From: Wyeomyia smithii
Lineage: Eukaryota > Arthropoda > Insecta > Diptera > Culicidae
Assembly (NCBI RefSeq): GCF_029784165.1
Contig: NC_073694.1
Coordinates: forward strand, 38,731,006-38,795,005
Length of the DNA stretch: 64,000 nt
Direction of reading: 5' to 3'
The notes under the pieces are model-generated. The model made no database searches and was not told where the DNA came from. It saw nothing but the letters and a program-made list of their open reading frames with translations. A program made the position numbers and the translations under genes. This document shows, one piece after another, positions 46,560-58,127 of the stretch. The stretch's first letter is position 1; every line of letters starts with the position of its first letter.

Positions 46560-47165
46560 TTTTAATTTTAAGAAGGCAATCGGCGTGAAATAGTATGCAA
46601 AGGAACTGGCGGTCAATACTGAGGTAATCATCGCCCGGGAGAAGAAACAACTCCAAGAACGATTGGCCTTGGACAAAAAAAGCAAGAGCCTCCTGATTGA
46701 CCGGATTTCTGAGGACCAGCTTGGGTATATTAAAGATAAAAAGACGGCGAAAAATGTCTGGATTGTCTGAAGAAGGCCTGCGAGCACGTTGGAATTGCAA
46801 GCAAGTTTATTTTGAAAAAGCAACTGCAAGAACGGAAGCTGGCTGAAGGCGAAGAAATGAAGACATTTTTACTTCGTTTCGAAAAGATTTTGTAGAAACC
46901 AAGGGTGTTGGAAGTCATCATGCGAAAAGAAGAAGTGGTGTGTCAGCACCCGCTAACGCTACCAAAATCCTATGAAGCGTTCATTACGGCCCTCGAAACG
47001 ATACAATCCCAATCATCTAACACTGAAATATGTGAAAAAGCGACTCAGGGACGAGTAGATGAAGCGCGCAAATTCAAATCGATGTTTGCTGGTAAGAAGC
47101 ATGGAATGGTTGCAACGACGACGAAAACCTCCGTTTGGCCTGAGAAATCCGTCTGTGAAATGTGA
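46560..47165 (+). pseudogene. copia gag remnant
   Basis: Shifted reading with a DKKSKSLLIDRISEDQLGY block and KDKKTAKNVW (46670-46765), then GEEMKTFLLRFEKIL (46848-46892), then an open stretch from 46905 with LPKSYEAFITALETI. These match the gag domain of Ty1/copia elements, where the Asp-Lys-Ala and Ala-Lys-Trp helices are conserved. A stop at 46770 and one at 46893 break it. Confidence 0.72.
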
Positions 47166-47169
47166 TTGC

Positions 47170-47400
47170 AAGGTAAGCAAACCGGCAACCTTTCGACGAT
47201 GTTGAAAGGCGGTGTGCGACTTGCCCACTCGAAAACATCCATTCACACGTGTATGGTCCGTTAACGCCAAGAACGGGGGCAATAAGCGTTTGTACGTCAC
47301 GTTCATAGATTGCTTTTTTACGGTCATCTACCTTAAAGAGTCAAAGGACGTAAACAATATCGCACGCTTAGCCTTGGGGCTAATAGCGGTCTCGATCAAC
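47170..47400 (+). pseudogene. copia integrase remnant
   Basis: The reading includes HSHVYGPLTPRTG (IHSDVCGPM-type block with the first catalytic region degraded) and NKRLYVTFIDCFFTVIYLKESKDV, the typical YFVTFIDDFSR...FLKSKDEV block of copia integrases. The second catalytic Asp of the block is replaced by Cys, so activity is lost. Confidence 0.65.
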
Positions 47401-47979
47401 TAGATTAGATAAGAGAATTCGTTATTTCCAGCTCGCAAAAATCCTCGACCTGATCTGGAATTGAACCCGATATGACTACCGTGTGGCAGAGCTAGCACAG
47501 AGCAATGGGGACCACACACAGTCAAAGGACGAGGTACAATCCAAGTTTGAGGAGATTCTGCAGAGAAACCGGAGCTGATCGGTTTCGAACCAAACTCGAT
47601 CGATGCTCGATTGCCTGAGGAAAGAAAGCTAGGCCGCGCTCTCTTCGTAACCAGAACGTGTCTGCTGCCCAGGGAAAGTGACGACAAGGCGAAGCGGACA
47701 AGAGCGTGAACTTCTTGGTAAGTTGCTTGACTGTATTACCGGTTTTCGAGCATCTACTGCCAGCCAATGAGTGTTCTACGTTGGAACTCGTTCCAAAATC
47801 GCAAGAAAGAATCTAGAGAGATGAAATACAAAACACACCGGGTCGCTAAGGACTCCTTGCAACGCAAGGTCAGACATTGTTAAACGGCGAGGAGCAAAGG
47901 TTTCAAACCGGAAGAAAGAAGAGAATTGTATTGAATGCTATGCAGCCATAAACACAGGAGAGCTGAGATTTGGGAAAAA

Positions 47980-48125
47980 CGCTGAGAAAGAGGGACCGGA
48001 TTCAATTAGGAATCGCGGCGGACGAAGAAATGCCAGTGGATTGATTAGAAGGCATCATATGCCGTAAATATAGAAAGGGCTATCAACTCGATTGTTGCAA
48101 CTTCCAAGGCAGAATTTCATTAAAC
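47980..48125 (+). pseudogene. RTE reverse transcriptase scrap
   Basis: The reading EEMPVD-LEGIICRKYRKGYQLDCCNFQG parallels the RTE block seen at 11705-11795 in this window. It is a short isolated piece within the copia remnant. Confidence 0.6.
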
Positions 48126-48560
48126 ATTCCTTTAAAGTGCTTTCGTGTTCTGTTTCAGATAGTGATTAAATCTACCTCTTGGAACTCTCGTTCACCCGGC
48201 TTTAGACACCGTATTTCTTGGACGATTGCTACCTTCATGTTCACTCTGCGTAGTTTCCTGTCTGAGATGCCTCCACATACCACGTTCAAAGACTCGGGCT
48301 TGGACTGCTCCTCTGCAGTCGTCTTTTACACCCGCAATCCGTGTTTCATATCGCGGCTCATCTGTTTATTACACATTGCGCTTGTACCAAGATAAATAAA
48401 TTAATCAACCAATCTGAGCGTATCCAACACCACCGCAGTCCCAATACCCTTAAAAATATCAGGCTCTCAACTAGCAACCATGTACTTCGTTAAGGCAGTG
48501 TTTATGGCGAGTCTATTTCTCGTCCAAAGCTTCCCATTCGGGAACCGCAAAGGCATCCAC
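48126..48560. other. unassigned stretch within copia remnant
   Basis: Moderately GC-rich sequence without a recognised motif. AAGATAAATAAATTAATC at 48390-48407 resembles a LINE tail, so part may be a LINE 3' UTR. Confidence 0.3.
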
Positions 48561-48945
48561 CAAAGCAGTTCGCCCGCTATCCTGGTGGAGGATATGAAAC
48601 CGTCAACAATCGCACGTTCACCCTAATCAGTTTTGTTGGAGAGCTATGTTCAAGCACAATCTGCCACAGCTCGTTCCGTCTCACTGAATCGTACACCGCG
48701 TGAAAGTCTGTAAATATATAATATGAATCTGTCTCAAGGTGAACATCTGGTCCGTTGAAGATCGTCTGCAACGGCCTCAGTCCATGGAACAAGATATGGA
48801 ATGCCTCGAAAGTTGCTACAGTTGAGTCTATGTCCCGTCTTACAGATAGGGCATATGACTGCTTCCAAACAATAGGATAATCTGTTGAATCGCACTATAC
48901 AACCACCCACTCCCGACTTCAAAAAGTTCAGCAGGTAAGCTGTCG
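48560..48945 (-). pseudogene. RTE reverse transcriptase fragment
   Basis: The minus-strand reading has EAVICPICKTGHRLNCSNFRGI, then DVHLETDSYYIFTDFHAVYDSVRRNELWQI, matching the KKGHRLDCSNYRGI and FIDFKAAYDSVKRNELW blocks of RTE RT. A segment between the blocks is deleted. It belongs to the same family as the element at 9.4-12.9 kb but in opposite orientation. Confidence 0.7.
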
Positions 48946-48956
48946 GGTGCTTAAAT

Positions 48957-49267
48957 GTGCTTAAACTCGCTCTTCGTCTGGAGAAAACATTTTATGGACT
49001 AAAGCAGGCCCCACAAAGCTGGAACTTGAGGTTTCATACCTTTGTGCTCGAGCTTGGCTTCCAACGTTCTTACCTGGATAGCTGTCTTTACTTATGTTAC
49101 TGTTGTTGTACGTTAATGACATTATCTTGGTATCCAATCGCCTGGATATTCTAAAATAAAACGGTTATAATCCAGGTCCGAGATGACTGATGTCGGTAAG
49201 TCGAAGGTATTCCTGAGACTCATGATCGAACGAGAAAAATCTGAGGGTACCATGAAGATCATTCAAC
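48957..49267 (+). pseudogene. copia reverse transcriptase fragment
   Basis: KTFYGLKQAPQSWNLRF and LELGFQRSYLDSCLY are the copia RT LYGLKQAPRxW and GFxxSxxDxCLY blocks. The catalytic box appears as YVNDII (49108-49125), with Asn in place of the first catalytic Asp of YVDD. It continues with MTDVGKSKVFLRLMIEREKSEGTMKI, which is cut at 49267 by the CACAGTGG element. Confidence 0.82.
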
Positions 49268-49272
49268 CGGCG

Positions 49273-52200
49273 CACAGTGGGGAATCGCTGGCCATCGACC
49301 CAAAATTGAAAATTTGAATTTTATTTCAATTATATTTTTCCTATAGTTGTACACTATTGAAGTGTCAGAATCCAAATTTTTAGAGTAAAACAACAAATTT
49401 TGAATTTTCTATGATTTTTCAAAGTGTACTGAGTCAGCGTTTTTTAGCGTTTTTATTAAAAAAAATGCAATGTTGCGAAATTTGCTGGAGCCTCAAGGGT
49501 AACTTGAATCTTGATGACGTCTAAGGAAAAGTTGTCTGTAAAATAGTGGGGAATAAATCCTCATCATTCGATAATGCATAATCTCATTGTAATACTCAAA
49601 AAAATTAGGCGGAATCAGAAAAATTTCGTTTTTTTGCATAAAACAGCGTTTAAAGTTTGGACGGCAGGGTTTGGCACTATTGGCACTAGTTTTAAAAGAT
49701 AGCTTGGAAAAAATGATTTCAAATGCATCTAGTCCGATTCTGCGCAGAGTTGCGCAGAGTACCCTTCTTTCGAACAGAAACAACGAATGTTCGGCACATA
49801 TCGGATTTTATAAATGTAAATTAAAATTGTACACTGCAAACCGTCAACAGAATAACAAATGACTCGCATTAGTTTGATAATAACAACGTTTTCAAACATG
49901 TTTCACTATAATTGATCAAACTATTTTCATATTTACAAGTTAAACTCATCTATATTCCGTTTTTAAACTCAATATCAAAAACTAATCATTGTTAATGTTT
50001 TGGATCACCAGCACTGAGTACCAAAACCATGTTTTAAGTTTGTATCATACCAGTCACATGTAAAAATAATCGTGTAAACCCCAATCAAGACATAATAAAT
50101 CGCCTGCTAATTTCTACAATGCAAAAAGTGAAATATTGTTTTGACTTTAGAAACTGCATTTTGGAAAACTTTCTTGAATGTATTAAAACTGTATTGAAAA
50201 TGAACACAAATATGAAGGTGAAAGTGAATAAAAAGAAGAATGCGATGAAAAAAGCAATGTAATATAGTCACTTTTTTAAAAAAACCTAAATTAATCCACC
50301 TAGCGGTCAGACTCAGCCTTTCTCATTCAAACTTATTATTTGTAAAAATAGATTTACATGAATGCTTAAATCCAATAAATGTTTATCCACTCTTTGGGTT
50401 CTAAAATATTGATGTTGTAATTGAAGTATAAAATATGAAATTTGACGTAATGTTAGTACTTAAGAAATAGCGAAATAAAAGCAATGACTCTTAATTTCGA
50501 ACAATTTAATCACGAGCGATGCCGGGAACGTTCAGATAGTACGATACCACATTTAAATCATGTTGAGGCCATATATATTGATCAAAGCAGGTAAAGTGTT
50601 GAATAGTCTTTGAATTTCTTTTCTTTACAAAACTTATGAACAGTATATCAAATTTTTATGAAGTTTGTTATTTGTAAGTTTGAGAGATGACTCGTTTGTT
50701 TGACACTAGTTATGTTCAAATAAGTCGTGTAATACTTGAGATAATAGACTTTCGTTGTTTTACAAATTGAAACATAACGCTTGCTTAAGCTTGATTACAA
50801 TCAAATGAAAAGGTAACGTATGGGGCAGCCAAACTTTGAAACCACGTGTTCAATCATAATTCATCAGTTAACCCTTAACTAGCCCGTTCATCTGATATCA
50901 ATATTGTTCAAATCGGTTGTGTAGTTTCTAAGATAATGAAGTTTCCTGATTTTCACATTTCGATACATTACAGACGAAGTTACAGTCCGATTACTGCAAA
51001 ATTCAATAGGGAGTTATGAGGTAGGTAGACCTTTCATTTGATACTAATTCTGTGGAAATCGGGTCAACCATCTCTGAGAAATATGAGTGAGTCCAAGTAA
51101 GTTGTCTTGGAATATGTTTCTTTTCATAGCTGGATTTCACATTTTTAAACATAACAGGCAAAGTAATAATCCGTTTGAAAAAAAAATCATTAGGGTCTTA
51201 TGGGGCAACAAGACCTTTCATATGACACTAATTTTATACAAATCGGGCCAGCCATCTCTGAGAAACATGAGTGAGATTAAATAGTCTCCAGAACACGTTT
51301 CTTTCCATAACTCCTGGACCACATGTTCAATCTTCATAAAATTCAAAAGTTAAGGGTTTTTAAGGTAGCCCGTTCATTTGAAACTAATTTTAATCAAATC
51401 AGATGTGTGGTTTCTGAGATATTGATGTTTCGTGATTTTTACACTTTGATACATAACCTCTAAACTAGAAATCAGATTACAATAAAATTCAATAGGGTCT
51501 TAGAGGGCAACAAGACCTTTGATTTGCAATTAATTTCATTGAAATCTGTTCGGTCAGACCATCTCTGAGAATAGTGAGTGCGAAAAAAGGTGCACATACA
51601 CACGTACACACCCACACACAAACATATACACCTATACATGCTTATATGCAGAAAATGCTCGATTCGTCTAACTGAGTCGAGTAGTATATGACATTCGGCC
51701 ATTTGGATCACTTTTCTACCTTTTAATTAGCCAGTGATCGTTAGGAGGAAGCCAATATGTTTACTTTCATTATGTGATTTCACATTTTCATGAACAACGG
51801 ACAAAGTTACAATCCGATTGCAATGAAATTTAATAGCAACCTATGGGGCAACTAGACCTTTCATTTGACACTAATTTTGTGAAAATCGGTTCAGCCATCT
51901 CTGAGAAAAAATGAGTGAGTTTAAACATCCTCAGGATAACTTTTCTTTATTTACATAACTTTTGTACCATATGTTCAATCATTACGAAATTCAAAAGTTA
52001 AGGGTTCTGGAGACAGCCCGATCATTTGAAACCAATTTGATTAAAATCGGTTGTGTGGTTTCTGAGATATTGATGTTTCGTGATTTTTACATTTTGATAC
52101 ATAACCTCTAAACTAAAAATCCGATTGCAATGAAATTCAATAGCAACCTATGGGGCAACTAGACCTTTCATTTGCAATTAATTTTATGAAAATCGGTCCA

Positions 52201-52522
52201 GCGATCTCTAAGAAAAGTGAGTGAGAAAAAAAAGTTGCACATACATACACACACACATTAATTTAGGTTTTTTATATTGCAAATGAAAGTCTTTCAAGCA
52301 TCATGCATTTTATTTTGAAAAACATTGGAGCCGACGTAAAATTTTCCTCATATAATATATATGAAAAACATTGAAATTCCACTAGCATCAAGAGTATGCA
52401 TTTTTATGCAAAAAATCCAATTCGGACTCAGCGTCCCAAAATTACTTAAAAACCATGTATTTTCCTTGATTTAAAGACATTTTTTTGCTTGGCCAGCATT
52501 TGTATGGAGTCGCCCCACTGTG
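49273..52522. mobile_element. 3.25-kb non-autonomous element with CACAGTGGGG termini (Transib-like)
   Basis: Exact 5-bp duplications CGGCG flank it (49268-49272, 52523-52527). The left end is CACAGTGGGGAATCGCTGGCC; the right end, inverted, is CACAGTGGGGCGACTCC followed by AATGCTGGCC, so the TIR is shared apart from a gap of about 12 bases. The interior has no transposase but a long array of alternating diverged repeats (50870-52235). A GC-rich CGGCG-like target and CACWRTG ends fit Transib. It sits inside a copia RT region, which resumes after 52527. Confidence 0.72.
50870..52235. repeat. alternating tandem array of two diverged units
   Basis: Unit A ends in GACCTTTCATTTGACACTAATTTTGTG...AATCGG...CCATCTCTGAGAAA, seen near 51030, 51215, 51510, 51865 and 52165. 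Unit B has AGCCCGTTCATTTGAAAC...AAATCGG-TGTGTGGTTTCTGAGATATTGATG, seen near 50880, 51368 and 52016. ACACACAC-type words close some units (51595-51640, 52245-52258). Confidence 0.75.
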
Positions 52523-52527
52523 CGGCG

Positions 52528-52791
52528 TTTTGGTATGATGAAATGCAAGCCTGTACCGACGCCGCTTAAACGCTCTTACCATTGACCACAAACCCATTTC
52601 GTGAGCGGATGGGTTGCTTAACGTGTCTGGCACTACCTGCGAAGCCGGACATCAGCGCTTGGGGTAACGCTCCGAATGAGTATATTTACTGGAACAGTCG
52701 GATGACCCGTATCATGTTGATATCCGATACAGTTTTATTCGAGAAAAGCTGTAAGACGGAACTCCAGCAGATCTGTTCACCAAACTGCCGG
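52528..52791 (+). pseudogene. copia RT/RNase H C-terminal remnant
   Basis: FGMMKCKPVPTPL and the RERMGCLTCLALPAKPDIS block (52530-52655) match the copia FGMxxxKPVxTPL and Y(R)xxIGSLMYLxxxTRPDI blocks. Near 52770 another frame reads ADLFTKLP, the ADxxTKxL ending of copia pol, cut by the next insertion. Confidence 0.75.
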
Positions 52792-53397
52792 TACCCGGAT
52801 AACTGTCCCATAATGAAAAACAACATGTTGAGAAAACGGCGATTTAATATTATTCGTGAATTTTCGGATATCCAGCAATTACATCCAGAACCAATGACCA
52901 TAACAGTTACATGGCAGCACAAGTTTATCGTTGAGAACAAAAAAACATGGATGGAATTTGTTTCACGTTATCTAACTTGAAAAAAAAAAGACAAAATGGG
53001 ACAAAATACGCGGGTACATTTCAAAAGTACTCGCATATTCTGTCCCATTACATATAAATTCAACCAGCAACCGGCTTTATCATCGGCAACGTAGATCGTA
53101 CTACAGAAAAACAACATTAGTCTAATTAATTAAATGACATACTTCTATATGCCTAAAATAATCCGATATAAACTAATCTGGAGCAAAATTATATGTTTGC
53201 AGTTTGCACCACTATACAGTGGAACTGTAATGCGGGTACTTTCAATATGGGACAAAAACAACTTGGTATTTTTTCTATGTTTTTCCATGTAAAAGTATCA
53301 ATTTCAATTTTTTTCCAGAAAATATGGTAACAGTTAAGTCGATTCCCGATGATAACTCAAAAGTGACCAAAACCAGTATGGGACAGTTATGCGGGTA
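52792..53397. mobile_element. 606-bp TIR element with 4-bp CCGG duplication
   Basis: The ends are TACCCGGATAACTGTCCCAT and, inverted, TACCCGCATAACTGTCCCAT: 19 of 20 match. CCGG flanks both ends (52788-52791, 53398-53401). Excision leaves one CCGG and restores the copia reading LFTKLPAAK. An internal palindrome, ATGGGACAAAATACGCGGGT...ACTCGCATATTCTGTCCCAT, lies at 52996-53051. There is no transposase. A 4-bp TSD is seen in piggyBac (TTAA only), Sola and Chapaev groups; the superfamily is unknown here. Confidence 0.72.
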
Positions 53398-53460
53398 CCG
53401 GCAGCAAAGAATTGGCTTGTCAAGCCCTTGATGTTGTCTGCAAACCAAGACACGATATTC

Positions 53461-55340
53461 GACGCCATTTCATAATCCGAAAAGGTGACCTCTCTTTATC
53501 TGGAAGTTCTGTAAATCTTAGGCCCCCGAATGTTGGTATTTGGAATCAAAAACTGTTATCCCATGACATTTTGAAATTCAAGATGGCAAGTTGCATTTTC
53601 TGGAAATATGCGAAAATCGATTAATTATATACTCTGCAATATGCGTATTTTCGCAATCGGAATGACGTCCAAAACCCAAATATTGATGGTCGATTCCGTT
53701 TCCAAAATCAACATGGTGATTCCAGTTTCAGGAAAGTTAAAAATTATGTATTATGTAAATTATGTATTATGTATTTTGGTTCTCCGAAAATTTACGAAAA
53801 GCTAATGAAAATATTTATTCCTCCCCAATATTAATATTCCCACAATCGATCCACATATCGACCGATAAAACCTATACCTAATAGGTTTTCGATGCCATGA
53901 TGTCGACTTTCCGTTTGTGGAGAGCAAAATTACCTTAAAACGGTATTTTGTAAGCAGGGTGACAGGCTCTAAAATGGTGTCTAAAAAACTGCAAACAAAT
54001 TGTACCGAATACTTATTCAACAAGAGGTTTCTATTTAAAGTGAACTATCATTTTCCGGTATCCTGCGTATCAAACAGTCACCGTTGTTACGACGACTATA
54101 GCTTCGACTATTGCTTCGATGCCACGGTTGTAATCATTGAATATTCTAGAAATATAATTTAAGTGGGTAATGTTGACCAACTTATAAACTCGTTTCATGA
54201 CGTGTTTTTGCATCATTTGAAAGCGAAGAGCAGGCTTGTCGTTTCTCCTCAGAGGATCACTGACGAATAGGAGAATATCTTTCACTGCGGAAACAACTGG
54301 TGGACAAGGATTGCTTGGAAAGGGCAGCAAATTTTGGGTATCTGAAAAAATAACCGCGGTGGAATCCGAAATCGCTCCAGAGAGATAATAAACTGGTGTG
54401 AACTTTCTCACACGAAAGGACATTATGCTCAGTAACTACACTGCAGTGCTTTGGGTTTCTTTAAGCATATATCAAATGAGGGGAGCACCTAGGTAGAAAA
54501 GAAAAATGCGTTGTATGCCTCGCATCTCGAAACTAGAAGAAAAATCCAGCCGCCCGTCACGCATGTTTGTTCTTCGAATACTGTCAAATTCATCTCAGCA
54601 GTGCACACCGCGGCGTACTTATGTGTGTTTTCACTAGAGTGATTCACCACTCTTGGTTCGTTCAGTTGTGGCGTAAGCAGTAAGTGTATTTGTTTTCTGC
54701 GATCAGCAGAAACACAGCACAAAGCAGAAGAAAAAAATGTGGTGAAAAAATTGCTGCCTTCACCCAACACTCATGCTGGGCAAGAAATAAGCGTTGAATA
54801 TCCACTCTGCTCTTTACACATATTGAGGAAAATAACAAGCCTAACTCGAAATTTATTCGGAAAGCTGGAAACGCTCTAATATCATAATTTTTGTGAGCTT
54901 CAGCAGCTAGAGGCTGGAAAAAGCAGCAGGCACCTCCTAGAGGCTAGAAAAAGATGTTTAAAGTATTGCTACGAAACACTTCACGGAGCTTGTGAATTTA
55001 TCCCTAATAAGCCATGTAACGGCGGTTCTTTGTGCAACCTTACTAGTTCAGATTCGTCACAGAGGAGCAATCAAGAGCCTGTTCTTCAAAAATGAGAAAA
55101 ATACGAATATAATACTCGATGACTTTTGACTATTTGATTTGAATATGACTATTAGATATTTTAGGAATATCTAAGCAGATAATGTTGTTATTTGCAGTGG
55201 CTTTCAGTTTCGTACAAATATGCATTTTATCATACGATAAAGTGATCTCTGTTCCTACTTTATTCAGAGGAGGAACTCTAGTTGAACGTGGAGGCAAATA
55301 TTAGTTAGAAATAAAAATTTTTAGGAAAATTGGTCTCATA
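53461..55340. other. no recognised gene
   Basis: It contains dispersed-repeat words near 53700 and an open minus-strand frame of 117 codons (54423-54070) that I do not recognise. It has no splice context, and its neighbours are mobile elements, so it may be a chance frame or an old transposon relic. Confidence 0.4.
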
Positions 55341-55346
55341 GAGACT

Positions 55347-55841
55347 TTGTCGAATTGGCCAATGCCTATTAATGTAGCTAGGTGCTGTAGGTGGCATTCG
55401 TATGAATTATTTTTCAAAACTCTAGAATCTATTATGTCTAACATGAAACCAGAAGTAAAACTGCATGTCTATGGCGACTTCAACCAACGTAATGCAGACT
55501 TTATTGTAGACATTGAAAATGAATCTATCTTACTCCCAGTCGTAGGCGAAAACGTAACACTGCAGTATCTTTTTGGCAAATCCTTAGAACTCGGTCTATA
55601 TCAAATCAATCATGTCAAAAACAAACAAAATGCTTATTTGGACCTATTATTCACAAACTGCACTGAAGACTTCTGTGTAGATGCATCATTGACTCCCATC
55701 TGGAAAAATGAAGCATTCCACACAGCAATTGAATATTCAATAGTAATGAATAACACTTCGTACCCCACGACTGCGAGTACGAGGATGTACCGGAATACCA
55801 CAAAACTGACTTCGAACAAGTCAAACGTAGACTTTGCATAA
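55347..55841 (+). pseudogene. LINE ORF2, endonuclease C-terminal part
   Basis: LHVYGDFNQRN (GDFN metal-binding block), LGLYQINHVKN with AYLDLLFTN (the LDLIFTN block) and the HTAIEY block that takes the place of the usual SDH motif. The frame is lost near 55770 and the protein continues one frame over. Confidence 0.78.
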
Positions 55842-56527
55842 TAAATTGGCGTAGTATAATTTGTAAAGAAGGAAATGTCAACGAAGAAGTAACAAAATTT
55901 TATGAAATAATTAATCAAATTATATCAGAAAATGTACCTCTAAAGAAAAGAAGACGAACGAACACCAACAAATATCCAGTGTGGTTTAATCCACAATTGA
56001 AGAACCTAAAAAATAGAAAACAAAAAGCACATAAAATATACAAAAAAGACAACAATAGCGAAAATCTTCAAAATTACCAAGAAATTTGCTGTCAACTTGA
56101 CGCAGCCATTAAAATTGCACATGAAGAACATAATCGTAAAATCGAACATCAAATCAAGTCTTGCCCTAAGAACTTCTTTAATTACGTAAAAACCAAACTA
56201 AAAAGTAACAACTTTCCATCACGAATGCATCTTGACAGTAATGTAGGACAAACTAGTAATGAAATATGTAGTCTTTTTGCCACTTTTTTTCAAGAAATTT
56301 ACACCACATATGAAGAAACAGATCGCGACCGCGAATACTTCTCGTATTTTCCTGAATTTTCGAATTCTTTATCTGTCAATCAAATATCTGAATTCGAAAT
56401 TCAAAACGCACTTAAAAATTTAGACGCTACGAAAGGTCCTGGACCTGACAGAATAGCTCCAATTTTTCTCAAAAATTTGGCAGAAGAACTATCTACACCC
56501 TTACAACACCTTTTAACATGTCCCTGA
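55771..56527 (+). pseudogene. LINE ORF2, linker and RT N-terminus
   Basis: This continues after the frameshift with YEDVPEYHKTDFEQVKRRL, then VWFNPQLKNLKNRKQKAHK (the W-containing block before RT) and KNFFNYVKTKLKSN. RT starts with ATKGPGPDRIAPIFLKNLA (56426-56480). A second single-base shift near 56515 moves the frame again. Confidence 0.8.
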
Positions 56528-57906
56528 AGAATGGAATTTTCCCAGAACTCTGGAAAACCTCATATTTAGTGCCAATTTTCAAATCTGGCGCTAAATCTGA
56601 CATTCGTAATTATCGTGGAATTGCCATTATTTCATGCATTCCAAAATTATTTGAATCAATAATTAATGAAAAAATCTTTCAACAAGTAAAACACCAAATT
56701 ACAACTCAACAGCACGGCTTTTACAAAGGCCGATCAACTACCACAAATCTTTTGGAATTCATAACTTTCACTCTGACTGTAATGGACAACGGTAACCACG
56801 TAGAAGCTCTTTATACGGACTTTAGCAAGGCATTTGACAGAATCGACATACCATTATTACTCTTCAAGCTCGAAAAATACGGAACTGAAACAAAATTTTT
56901 GGAATGGCTGCAGTCATACTTAACAAAACGAACACAAATAGTCCGCTTTCAAAATTCCTTTTCAAACCCAATAGAAGTAACTTCTGGGGTTCCTCAAGGT
57001 TCCCACCTGGGCCCTCTTCTTTTGATATTATACGTAAATGACATTTCCTTTCTTCTTAAGTCAATACATGTGCTTGTATATGCTGATGACATGAAGCTCT
57101 TTATAGAAATAACCAATGCAGAAGACTTCGAAATATTCCAGAATGAAATTAATGTATTCTACACTTGGTGCAACAAAAGCCTATTACAACTCAACATTAA
57201 AAAATGTAATTCAATAGCCTTTAGCAGAAAAACAGTAACACCACCAACAAACATTTTCTTAGGAAACCAACCAGTAGAAAAATGCAAAATCGTTAGGGAC
57301 CTAGGCGTAATCTTAGACTCCAAACTTACATTCATAGAACATTATAATACAATTATCAACAAAGCAAATAGTATGCTGGGCTTTATAAAACGCTTCGGCC
57401 ACAATTTTCAAGACCCATATACAATCAAACTATTATATATTACATACGTCCGACCAATTCTGGAATATTGTAGCATTGTATGGAATCCCTATATTGCCAC
57501 ACATGAAGAACGCATTGAATCTGTCCAAAAACAATTTCTTTTGTACGCGCTTCGTAAGCTAAATTGGACATCATTTCCCTTACCATCATATGAAGCACGC
57601 TGCATGCTTATAGACATACAAGCACTTAAAGAACGCCGCGATCTTTCAATGCTTTATTTTATCAATGACATTATTTCTCAACGCGTGCAATCTACTCAAT
57701 TATTATCACAACTAAATTTTTATGCACCCAGTCGTCAATTAAGAAATCGTAAAATATTTTCGGAAAATTCTCACAGAACAAACTACTCTAAAAATGGCCC
57801 AATAAATCGCATGATGCGTCACTATAACCAGCACTGCGAAAATATCGACATCACCATGGGCAGAAATCAAATAAAAAAACGACTAACTACTGGAAATAAT
57901 GTATAG
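56518..57906 (+). pseudogene. LINE ORF2, reverse transcriptase core and C-terminus
   Basis: Open frame of 462 codons: SGAKSDIRNYRGIAI, QHGFYKGRSTTTNLLEF, ALYTDFSKAFDRIDI (catalytic AFD), SGVPQGSHLGPLLLILYVNDI (56982-57044), YADDMKLF with YADD at 57079-57090, then VRDLGVILDSKLTF, YVRPILEYCSIVWNPY and HRTNYSKNGP near the end. All key catalytic residues are present in this stretch. The frame closes with TAG at 57904, 52 bases before the tail. Confidence 0.88.
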
Positions 57907-58127
57907 AATATAAGAAAACATTGTATTATTATAACTGTAGTCTACATTTGCTTGACGAAATAAATAAATAAATAAATAAATAAATTGATAAACGTGGATC
58001 GCTGGTCACAAGCTGTAAATTAATTTTTTTTCAATATTACTTCTTCAAAGCCTATATTGTTTTCAATAGTATCTCAAGCTGCATACACTGGTTTAAAAAT
58101 TTAAAATTATTTGTTTCCTCTTTGAGA

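Larger units (their letters stand above)
46480..53460 (+). mobile_element. copia-type LTR retrotransposon remnant with nested insertions
   Basis: In order on the plus strand: gag-like (46560-47165), integrase-like (47170-47395), RT (48957-49267), RT/RNase H C-terminal pieces (52528-52791 and 53398-53450). Between them lie RTE scraps, a 3.25-kb CACAGTGG element and a 606-bp TIR element. The copia reading resumes after each of the last two. Frameshifts are frequent and LTRs are not identified, so the outer limits are approximate. Confidence 0.72.
55347..57985 (+). mobile_element. CR1-type LINE, 5'-truncated
   Basis: The element retains the last part of the endonuclease, the whole reverse transcriptase, a very short 3' UTR and a tail of AAAT units (57958-57985). 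ORF1 and most of the endonuclease are missing. Two single-step frameshifts are the only clear lesions in the remaining ORF2, so it is young. It is clearly a different lineage from the element at 0.5-5.4 kb: A-richer, with different RT wording. Confidence 0.85.

Noticed and set aside
50870..52235. CRISPR-like array
   Set aside because: The units are long, diverged and directly abutting in an alternating pattern, inside a eukaryotic TIR element. There are no short identical repeats with unique spacers.
54070..54423. 117-codon minus-strand open frame
   Set aside because: Not recognised and between mobile elements. It may be a relic or chance; not strong enough to call a gene.
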